A stretch of DNA of 64,000 bases from NCBI GenBank assembly GCA_025531455.1, contig JAMYHL010000015.1, positions 372,001 to 436,000 of the forward strand, in the 5' to 3' direction. Under the pieces are notes generated by a model that was not told the origin of the DNA, ran no database searches, and saw only the letters and a program-made list of their open reading frames with translations. Positions within the stretch are counted from its first letter, which is position 1. Every line of letters begins with the position of its first letter. Positions 55,863 to 64,000 of this stretch are shown in pieces. The DNA comes from Apiotrichum sp. Y4204 (lineage: Eukaryota; Basidiomycota; Tremellomycetes; Trichosporonales; Trichosporonaceae). The position numbers were made by a program, and so were the translations under genes.

Positions 55863-57076
55863 GGTCAGATGTCAAAGAGGAAAGGCTGGTATATCCGAGT
55901 TGTACAGACGTTGTAAAACCTAGAAACAGAAACACATTATCACTACTGCATGCACGCCGAATGTACGAGCTGCGCGCTGTGCTGCACGCTGCGCGCTTCG
56001 CTGCGCAATGGACCGCGATATCCGCATTCTGCCATCTGCAAAGCTGCTGGCTTACTGGCCTGCTGGTCTTGGCAATCAGGCCTGACACTGATATCCTGAT
56101 GCGGCGGGGATCAGAAAACAGTACCTGAAGATACGGCCGGAGACGGAATGTGCCCCGCCCGCGTCGAGCATGGGGGCTGTATGTGAATGTGGCACTCTGC
56201 ACTGTGGCTGTGGCGCGTTGTGGCGCATGCTGCCAATTGCCAGTCGCAGGCCATCCGACGGGCCGTTGTCGCACTCGCGCCAGTGTCCGTCCTCGAGCGC
56301 TCAGGATATCAGGATCAGGATCGTCTACACCAGAGGCTGGAAATCTGGAGATCCACACGCCCATGCGAGAACCAAGGATGAGGATCCGACGAGGCCGGGG
56401 CGCGGGGCGATGTCGAGCAACTAGCAGCTGCGAGCAGAGTGAGCAGTGCGGTACCCCCGGGCGCTGTACTTCTCTGGGACATGGGACAAGTACCGGAGTG
56501 GGAATATGGAATGCCATTGCCGCATCTGATATCTGATCGCCATCCCATGGATATCCATGCCATGGAGCCGTCGTGTGCTTCCCCTTCCACCTGGCCACCT
56601 CCCACTTGCTCCTCTCGAAGAATTACCACTCCCAGATCCCAGTTCCCAGTTTCAGCTCCGCTCGCCACCGGACCACGGGGGTGGGGCTTGACGCTTGACG
56701 CTTGACGCTGAATGCTGGACGCTGGACGCCAGACTCCCTGATCCTGCCCCGTGCACGATCCACCGCCCTCGCGCGCTCCGCATGTCTTGGCCTCCCATCT
56801 TGACGACTGACAACTGCCAACTGCACTGCCAGCTGCCAGCGAGCTCGAGCACAAACAGGCGAGAACCGCGAGAAGCGTCGTACACTCCAGCTCGTGTTCC
56901 CATCCCTCGTCTCGCACTACCTCACTTATCAGCGATACTCTGCGCCTGTACTCTTGGCCTCTGCGTCCGCTTTCTCGTCGCTATCCAGCTTCTCATCGCG
57001 ACGCCGCCCTCATCTCTTCCCATTGTTGGGGTTCCGCAGATCCTTCAAGAAGCACACCACCTCTTCACTCCCCACC
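55863..57076. other. Spacer between ClpX and the disordered-protein gene
   Basis: 1.2 kb with short internal repeats (heptamers at 56687-56728, GATATCTGAT-like words near 56520). An upstream in-frame ATG at 56894 could extend the next gene, but the ATG at 57077 has better context (CACCATG). Confidence 0.5.
56687..56728. repeat. Tandem heptamers (CTTGACG-like) x6
   Basis: Three perfect CTTGACG units followed by CTGAATG, CTGGACG and CTGGACG, head to tail. Confidence 0.9.
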
Positions 57077-58930
57077 ATGTCCTCGAGCTTCCTCCCCTTC
57101 CCGACGCTCTTCGCGCGCAAACGCGACCGCGACCCAAAGCGCTCCCCGCTCCCTCTCCAATCCACACACTCTCTCCCCGGAACAGCAAAGTCCGCAAAGT
57201 CCGCAAAGTCCACAAGACCTCAGGGCCACTCCCAATCGCGAACGCGTAACTCGTCCCCGCCGACGGCGCAGCGGCCCCGCCGAGAAGCCCTGCAGCACCG
57301 CCGGGCAGAGGACGCGCGCTTCGGGAGCATGCCCCGCGAAATGCGCCCAGAGTACTACTACGACTATGACGACGGGCGGTCGTCGGCCGCCAGCGTCTGC
57401 GTTCCCCCCGTTGCTCCCCGGCCGCAGCTCCACCAGCGGCCCGTATCGCATATCCAGGACTCACGGTCCCGGGGCATCGTGCCGCCCGGAGTCACGAATG
57501 AACACTATCGATGGGACGGCGAACTGACCTACAACCAGCCCCAGCATCAGCATGCGGTGCGGCCGGGGTATTCCCGCGCATCGGCGAGCGCAGCAAGTGC
57601 GCCAAGTGCGCCAAGTGCAAGTTATAGCGGCCACGAGGCGTCGCTGCATTCGTCTCACACGCGGGGATGGGGAATCGCCGAGGAAGAAGACCTCGACGAC
57701 GACTCGGAGGGCCCGCTCGACCCCCTGGAGGTGCTCGAGAGCTTTTACGCCGAGGTGCCCCTGCCTCCGTGGATGGCCGCCGTGCTGGATGATGGCGCGG
57801 GGAATGGGAGTGTGCGCGAGCGGCGCGAGGGGCGTGAGCGTGAGCGTGAACGCGAACGCGATCGCGAACCCTGTCCCCGGTATACCGAATCCACCACGTC
57901 CACCACCAAAACTCCCCTTTCCCATCCCCATTCCCAGCCGCCGCATCACCCCGCCCATGCGGCGCCAGCACCCCCCGACCCGCGCTCGCCGCACGCGCTC
58001 CGCTCCCCGCTCACTCGCCTCCCCCTCCGCCTGCGCCGCAACTCGAGCATAGCCTCCGCCGACAGCATCAGCGTCAGCGCGCACTCTAAGGCAACCCAGT
58101 TCGGGTACATGTTCCGCAACAAGCGGGATCCGCCGCAGCCGCAGCCGCAGCCGCAGCAGGCGACTGTCGCGACTGGTCCCACAAACGCAAGTTACGCGCA
58201 TGGACCAGGTCAAGCACAGGCTCCAGCGCAGGTACACGGGCCGGCGGCAAGCGGCGAAAGTCTGAGGTATGTCGTTTTCGCTGTGCGGCCCTCGTCGCTC
58301 GTCGCTCGTCGCTGATCGCTGATCGCTGATCCCAGAACCGTGCCCATCCACCAGCGCCCGCTCCCGCCCGTCCCGGCCTCGCGTCCTTCGTCGGCGCTCT
58401 CAAATTCCCACTCACAGGAAAGGAGGTTTACCCAGTCGCCAATCTACATCCCCGAAGAGTGTCCCGAGCGCGAGCAGGAACAAGAGCGTATCTCGAGCCC
58501 CAAGCCCCAGGGGCACTGCACCAAGGTGTCCATGACCGGCAGCTCGGACCTCGAGGGACCCCCCGCGCTCTTCCCCGAGCCGCAGACGCGCCCGACCTCG
58601 GTCGTCAACCACATCATCTCGCCCGACGAGCGCGCGCGTATCGGCCCCAGACGGCGCGACTCGGACTCGTCCCTCTCCAGCGCGGCGAGCAGTCACCGCC
58701 TCCAGCCGCCGGCCGCGACCCCGTCCCTCCCGTCGTCCCCATTCGGTTCCACGCACCACCTCCCCTCAATGAGCCTCACCCCTCCACGCCCCGCCGGCCT
58801 CAATCCCCCGCCCCGCCCCCGCTCCCGTATGAACCCTGGCCACAACCGCATCGGCTCGGGCTCGAGCGGCCGCGGCTCCACAGACTTGGCCCCGTGGGCC
58901 AACGCAAACGAGCGCATGTCGCTGTTGTAA
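57077..58930 (+). CDS. Disordered protein of unknown function
   Basis: Predicted 594 aa, two exons (57077-58266, 58336-58930). No family recognised. Visible: basic N-terminus with KSAKSAKSAKS-like Lys/Ser repeats, YYYDYDD, an acidic helix EEEDLDDDSEGPLDPLEVLE followed by SFYAEVPLPPWMAAVLDD (the most protein-like segment), an Arg/Glu run (RERREGRERERERERDRE), FGYMFRNKRDPP, and a Pro/Ser-rich C-terminus ending in ANERMSLL. Composition suggests a cytosolic or cell-cortex scaffold with many phosphorylation sites, but that is a guess. The intron (69 nt) is largely made of tandem heptamers. Stop codons with the REEP-like gene are 64 bp apart. Confidence 0.65.
58291..58332. repeat. Heptamer arrays inside an intron
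   Basis: CTCGTCG repeated about three times (58291-58311) then CTGATCG about three times (58312-58332). Together they make most of the 69-nt intron and end right before its acceptor. Confidence 0.85.
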
Positions 58931-58993
58931 TCTATCATGTCACATTGTATACACGTTACAGATTGGAGATGGTACAGATGCGGTTGGGGCAGG

Positions 58994-60498
58994 CTACTGG
59001 CGGCCCTTGAGGCGCGGCTTCTTCGGCGGCGAGGTTTTTGGTGTAACGGCCTCGGCGGCGGCGGCGGCGCGAGTGCGTTTTGGTTTGGGTGCAGTGTCCG
59101 TGGGTTTGGGTGCTGGTTCCTTATCCTTCTTTGTGGCGGTCTCCGTGGTTTCTGTCCTCGATGTGCTAGACGCGTCTTTTGTCTTCACTTCTCTGACCTT
59201 GGATGACTCTCCGGCCTTTCGCGTACCAGACACGACGCGACCAGTGCCAGAAGCAGCACGGCTGCCTGACGCGACACGCGGCCGGGCAGAACCCGAGGGC
59301 TTGCGCGGCGGCGGGGGCCCCTTGCCCGACGCGGAGCGTTTCACCGGCCGAGGGTCGTCAGCGAGCGGGCGGGGACGCTTCTTCGGGCTCTCAGGCTGCG
59401 ACGGGGTGGGAGGGCGCGGCGGTGGTGAAGGCGGCGGTGGTGAGTCCGAGTCGGAATTTGGGTCGAATGCCGGCGGGGCCGGGAGCGACGCGAGGAGTTC
59501 GGCTGCAGTGCGCGCGCGCGGGGCCGAGGCAATGCGGCGGGCGGCTGTGGCACTCGAGGTCGTCGGGTGAGGGAGGATGGACGACTTGGCCAGTGTGCGC
59601 CGCCCCGTGCCCGGTTTCGGCTGAGGCGCCTGCGCAGCGGCCTCAAAGACCTTCTTCCGCTCAGCGACCTTGGATACAGCCGGCCTGGTTGGTTGCGGTC
59701 TGGATGCCTCAGCTCTCGGAGCGGGCTTAGGTGCTGCGGCCTTCGGGGCTGGCTTAGATGCCTCCTTGGGAGCCGATTTGGACGGCCCAGCCTTTGGCGT
59801 GAGATCTGGGTAGAGGCTGGTGCGGCCAGCTTTTTTAGAGCCTGAGGGAATCCTTGGCAGCGACGAGACGCGGGGAGGAGTGCTTTCACGAGGGGTGGTC
59901 TCAGCAGCTGCGCCGATACCGGGCACGACGCTGCGTACAAGATGCCACGGGAGATCGATAATGAAGAAGGACACCAGCGCCCACACAGAGTGCGCGAGCT
60001 GGATGCTGAGGTCGATGTGCGTCTCATGCCGCTTGAGCATCGGCGCGATGAAGTTCTCAAAGAGCATGCCCGAAGTCTGGTGTTAGTGGGTCGCACAAAA
60101 CAGAGGCACCCACCTCCAAGCGCCAAATGACGAGAACCAAGGTTACGAGTGTCTTGAGACTCTTGTAAAATGGAAACCAGAAGAGTGTCGCGTCCGCTGC
60201 TAGTCCAACAGGCTGCGCCGCCACCTGCCGTCAGCTCACAGATACGTTCCAGCTGACATACAAACACGATCCAGCCAACGAGACACTGCTTGATGAGCTT
60301 GCGGCGGGTAGCGACGCCAACGCGGCGTCCGTTTGCGCGTACCTCCCTGAGCGAGCGGAGCGTGTCGATCAGGTTACACAGAGCCCTGGAGTCAGTGGGT
60401 GAGAAGTCGGGAGGCACCTACCACAGGGTACGTGTGACATTGTGGTTCGCCGCCGCGGAGAGGAGCAGAAGGAAAGCGGCGAACTGAAAGAGAGTCAT
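58994..60498 (-). CDS. HVA22/TB2/REEP-family ER-shaping protein
   Basis: Predicted 464 aa, exons 60498-60422, 60385-60262, 60224-60114, 60076-58994; introns 36-37 nt. REEP/Yop1 proteins insert hydrophobic hairpins that curve ER membrane. The N-terminus is hydrophobic (MTLFQFAAFLLLLSAAANHN). The TB2/DP1 core reads across exons: LIDTLRSL, QCLVGWIVFVAAQPVGLAAD, LFWFPFYKSLKTLVTLVLVI, WRLETSGMLFENFIAPMLKR then HETHID. From about residue 150 a long basic tail rich in Pro, Lys and Ser (PKPAPRAEASRPQPTRPA-type) extends to KKPRLKGRQ. The long tail resembles REEP1-4 more than Yop1/REEP5, which could allow microtubule binding (inference). Confidence 0.85.
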
Positions 60499-61012
60499 GG
60501 CCGTTATGGGCTAGCCGTGTGAAGGAGCATTGGTGAGATGTGGAGAGTGGTATGGAGCTTTGGCGAGATGGCAAGAAGACTGTTGTTGGTATATTCTTGT
60601 TGTGGATGTTGTTGTGGAGCGATTTCGCTCATTTACCCTTTCAGGCGGAAAAGGCAGTCGCGTCGTGCCCCCAAGCGAGGAGATTATTATTTTGGCTCCT
60701 ATTTTTCTGCTATTTATCCCAAATCTCTCCTCTGCTCCCCCTTCCCTGGCTGTCGGTGCGCACACGACTTGACTCAACCACCATGCACCATCCACAGTCG
60801 TCTCTCACACTCGCGGTCTGTGCATGGATTGTCTTCCCTCACCTTCCCCCTCTCCGCTCACATCACTCTCCGCGTCACCCGTCTCCTCTCCCTCGCTATC
60901 ACTCCCGCCGTCCTCACCATACTCTCTATCACCAACACCGCACTCATTTCATCCACTTCTCCCATCTTCTCATCCCATCTCTCCCTTTCTTCGACCCTTT
61001 ACGCGATACATC
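60499..61012. other. Divergent spacer (REEP-like / Scd6)
   Basis: 514 bp; C/T-rich from about 60840 to 61000 before the Scd6 ATG. No other feature supported. Confidence 0.5.
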
Positions 61013-62333
61013 ATGGACTACAACCAGTTCAAGGGGTGAGTCGCGGCATCAGGCACTATCTCCTCCATTGTCACCTGCTCACCGACCAGAAAGCCGTTCC
61101 AGGTCATCTCGCGTCTCAACGTCCGCTACACCGGTGTCTTCCAGGGTGAGCTAATTAATCATCGCCGAGCTGACACCAGACATTGACCAGGAGACGCAGA
61201 CGCTCTGTCTCTCGGAAGTGTACAACCACGGCACCGAGGACCGCCCGTCGCAGCGCGTGCTTCCCGGCTCGACGCAGTCGCTCGGATGGGTCCGCTTCCA
61301 GTGAGCTTTGCGCTTAGTCTGTAGAGCTGACAGCAGCACAAACTCCATCGAGTCTCTCGCGCTTGTCGAAAACTACGTTCCCCCATCGCAGGAGCCCGTT
61401 GACCCCATTCTTGCCTCCGTCGTGAGTCCCCTCACAGCTGCCTCTCCCCTTACCCTCCTTTTATGATGAAGCATTTTTCGGATGTAAATGCCTACGGGCA
61501 CGTCCGAGAGCGCATAAACCCATGTGGACACCTCCGTTGCCTTCCTTCTGATCCATCCTGTCCACTCCGCTACTATTGAGCTTCTGTTCAGCGCTGACAG
61601 ACAGAGCAAGACCGGGCCGTCGCCGCAGACGGAGCAGCGCCGTGCGCCCCCGGCTGGCAATGGCCTTGCTTCCCTTCCCCCCAAGCCTGTCGGCCCAGCG
61701 TCTTCTGCAACCGCCGCGCTGGATCGCGTGCAGAAGTCGCTGAATGACCTCTCGATGGAGGGCCGCCGCCGTCCCAAGCCGCAGCCGCCTGCTGTCCCTG
61801 ACGCCGAGTTCGACTTTACCAAGGGTAACGAGCGCTTCCAGAAGGAGCGTCAGGCACTGAAGCAGGCCGAAGAGTCTGGAGGCAAGGAGGATGAGGAGGC
61901 CAAGGACGAGGGCACGGTGGAGATCGGCGAGCCTGAAAACGCGCCGCACCCCTCTGCGATCCCCAAGGCGGCTGCACCCGCCCCTGCGCCCGCAAAGCCC
62001 GCCACGTACAACAAGACGAGCTTCTTCGACACGATCAGCTCGGACACGACACGCGTGTCGCGCGCGGACGAGCGCCACCGCAACTTTGACACGTTTGGCG
62101 AGGCGGGCGGTGCGGGCGGCGGCGGTGGTATGCGCGGAGGATTCGGCGGAGGCGGCAGCGGCGGCGGCGGCGGCGGCATGCGCGGAGGATTCGGCGGCGG
62201 CGGCGGCGGCTTTGGCGGCAGCCAGCGCGGGTACAGCCATCACGGGCGCGGCGGGCGGGGAGGCGGTCGCGGTCGCGGCCGCGGCGGCCACCAGCAGCAG
62301 GTCAACCCCAACTCGACGGGCTCGTTTGCGTAG
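61013..62333 (+). CDS. SCD6: Scd6/LSM14-type mRNP protein
   Basis: Predicted 337 aa, five exons: 61013-61035, 61090-61145, 61180-61300, 61337-61421, 61605-62333. P-body/stress-granule protein that binds Dcp2, Dhh1 and eIF4G to repress translation and promote decapping. N-terminal LSm14 domain: VISRLNVRYTGVFQDIDQET, LCLSEVYNHGTEDRP, ESLALVENY. FDF motif (EFDFTKGNERF) near residue 163, FFD box (TSFFDTISSDTTR) near 237, TFG box (DERHRNFDTFGE) just after, then two MRGGFGGGG blocks and an RGG tail ([15 protein letters not shown]). The 183-nt last intron is unusually long here; its acceptor was chosen for phase with SKTGPSPQ. Confidence 0.93.
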
Positions 62334-62471
62334 CGGGCAACGTACAGCAGCGGTACGAGGCGGCGTTTATATAGGTAGAAACAAGAAAGAAGCCTGCGCA
62401 GGGTGGTGCGCCCGTGTAATATTCATGCATGTACTATATACTGCGAGCGGAGCGGAGCAAAAAGCCTAGAC

Positions 62472-63386
62472 CTAGAACACGAGACCGACGGCGCGGTCAA
62501 TCAAGTTCTGGAGCCACGGTTCGATGGCGGGATATGTCTTCCAGATGAGTTTCCAGGCGAGGGCACTCGCGCCGCCGGTAGCAATCCCCACAAAGACCTG
62601 GGGTACGGTATGGTATCCGAGCTTTACGCGGCTCCAGAGCCCGAGCCCCGTGATGCCCAGCAGTGCGATTCTCTCGATCCAAAGTCCCGGAATACTGGTA
62701 GATACGAGGGGGAGGAGGGGCCAAAGGTACACTAAGTAGAAAGCGAGCGCGGTCGAGTGCGTGCTCGGCATCCCAGACGTGCGCTTTGGCCGGACGCGGG
62801 ACGGCTCGGATTCCGAGGGCGGCGGCGGGCGCGGCTGCTTGATTACGCGCTTGGCGATGCGGGCTGGTGTTAGCGAGAGGAGGAGGGAAAGAGGCAAGGG
62901 AGGAGGTGTGGGATAGAGGGGCGGATACTCGGTTCGCGTACGGCGTAATAGGCAATGAGCGCACGGTATGATGGGCAGCCTCGCGGAGTCGCGGGCGTAC
63001 TTGGTCCCCGGTGCCCGATCCGGTCCTCGCGGTATATCAGAGGAAAGGAGAGCGAGCGGCATGCGATCGTGCGACATCCACACGGGAGGCAGGGAGGGCA
63101 GCGCATCACACTGCACACCGCACACTCTTTCTCCGTCCTCTCCTCGCCATTTCCGGCCCTCGTCTCTAACCGCCACGACTCACCGACAAGCGTGCTCGCG
63201 AGCGCGCCGGCGCCGAACCACGCGGCGTGCGCGTCGCGCGTCCACGCTATCGCGAGGGCGGTGCCCGCCGTGACCGTTACGTGCGTCTGGGTGTGAGTGG
63301 AAGCTGAGTAAAAAAAGGCTTACCTCGTCGAGAAACCAGAGGAGCGGGGAGGGGTAGTCTGAGGGTTTGTGCTTGAGGATGCCCAT
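62472..63386 (-). CDS. PAP2-type dolichyl-diphosphatase-like protein (Cax4/DOLPP1)
   Basis: Predicted 185 aa, exons 63386-63324, 63286-63184, 62863-62472; introns 37 and 320 nt. Phosphatase motifs: KRVIKQPRP (motif 1), GMPSTHSTALAF (motif 2) and SRVKLGYHTVPQVFVG (motif 3). The Q in HTxxQV in place of Asp is typical of the DOLPP1/Cax4 group, which recycles dolichyl diphosphate on the ER lumen side for N-glycosylation. Several transmembrane segments are visible (FYLVYLWPLLPLVSTS; IALLGITGLGLW). It is shorter than the ~240-aa relatives. The long second intron may hide an exon, or the start may lie elsewhere. Convergent with Scd6, 139 bp between stops. Confidence 0.75.
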
Positions 63387-63621
63387 TGTGAGTGATAAAA
63401 TGTGGGGGGTGGTTGTGGAAATCTGGTCGGTTTTCTGGGTATTTATCTGTTGGGTGGGGTGGAGCTTGTTGCTGGCGTGTCATGACATCATCCAGGACCC
63501 GTCCCACCAACTTTTACTGTACTATCGCAATGACTCGTATGATCGCGCGTATGATGACATGGAACATGCATAGATGCGTTGCTTATTATAGTACATGTGC
63601 TAGGTCTAGATGCGTACAACA

Positions 63622-64000
63622 TCAGTCTACAGTCTTGGCGGGGATGAAGAATGTCAACACGCCGCCAGCCTCATTAATCTCCCCTGGCGGTCAGCTCACC
63701 GGTTGTGACATTTCCCAGCTGACACTCACCAATGTACACATAGGCAATGACACAGTGTCCTTCGCAGATACCTTCTGTCAGCGCTGCAAACTTCCAGACC
63801 CACAGGCAATGGCCACACCGCCGACGTGGTAGCTTGTCAGGAACTTTTGGAAGCCGCGGATGGACACCGTGCTGCTGAGCATCTTGTCTGCGGACGGTGG
63901 AGGCTCGTTGTCAGACTCGGCTACAGGTTAGTGGGTAACGAGTAGGCCCAAGCACCCACTTGCAGATGTTGGGATGCTCAGCCCCGTCCACGCCGTCGAC
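63622..64000 (-). CDS. HUS1-like checkpoint clamp subunit (C-terminal part)
   Basis: Only the 3' end is in the window. Exons in mRNA order: from beyond the window edge to 63960, 63920-63804, 63772-63731, 63683-63622 (introns 39, 31 and 47 nt). The readable C-terminus is STVSIRGFQKFLTSYHV, GGVAIACICEGHCVIAYVYI, then GEINEAGGVLTFFIPA and KTVD. Its pattern, including the terminal hydrophobic strand followed by FIPA, matches the end of HUS1, a subunit of the Rad9-Rad1-Hus1 DNA-damage clamp. The assignment rests on this short stretch only. Confidence 0.6.

Overview
The window is nuclear DNA of a basidiomycete fungus. The best fit is a Tremellomycete yeast, probably of the Trichosporonales; this is inferred from style and gene content, not from a search. 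The DNA is GC-rich and gene-dense. Most genes are cut by very short spliceosomal introns, mostly 31-60 nt, with GTGAGT/GTAAGT-like donors, a CTAAC/CTGAC branch site a few bases before the acceptor, and (C/T)AG ends. By hand I place about 105 introns in 28 genes. There is no operon structure. Neighbours are divergent, convergent or tandem, with convergent stop codons often only 60-250 bp apart. I see no tRNA or rRNA gene, transposon or CRISPR array.

Layout. 1-4.4 kb: four minus-strand tandem copies of a small BTB/POZ-like gene, the first cut by the window edge and apparently frameshifted. 4.7-5.4 kb: TMEM14-type membrane protein. 6.1-10.4 kb: RNF10/Mag2-type RING protein, then a mitochondrial DEAD-box-like helicase. 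10.7-19.3 kb: DUF1275 membrane protein, glutathione S-transferase, adenosine/N6-methyl-AMP deaminase, METTL21-type methyltransferase, and Rix1/PELP1 ribosome-assembly factor. 19.6-24.9 kb: ARS2/SERRATE and mitochondrial NIPSNAP. 26-32.6 kb: a 15-exon coiled-coil protein of unknown role and a SPRY protein of RanBPM/Gid1 style. 33.4-41.1 kb: Yta7/ATAD2 AAA-bromodomain protein and peroxisomal catalase. 42.8-49.9 kb: a PB1/ubiquitin-like plus retropepsin-fold protein without the catalytic Asp, a coronin-dUTPase fusion, and the CCCH-FG nucleoporin Nup42. 50.1-55.9 kb: an Rpd3-type class I histone deacetylase and mitochondrial ClpX. 57-64 kb: an unrecognised disordered protein, an HVA22/REEP ER-shaping protein, Scd6/LSM14, a dolichyl-diphosphatase-like PAP2 enzyme, and the 3' end of a HUS1-like checkpoint clamp gene.

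Most genes are housekeeping and unrelated in pathway. The most unusual item is the coronin-dUTPase gene. A typical 34-nt intron joins the coronin linker in frame to a complete five-motif dUTPase that has no start codon of its own before motif 1. Both families form homotrimers, so a trimeric enzyme may have replaced coronin's usual C-terminal coiled coil (inference). The second is the retropepsin-fold protein at 42.8-44.2 kb, whose expected D-S/T-G active site reads K-S-G.

All exon boundaries were derived by eye from splice signals plus reading-frame continuity and family resemblance. They are predictions, not transcript-supported models.
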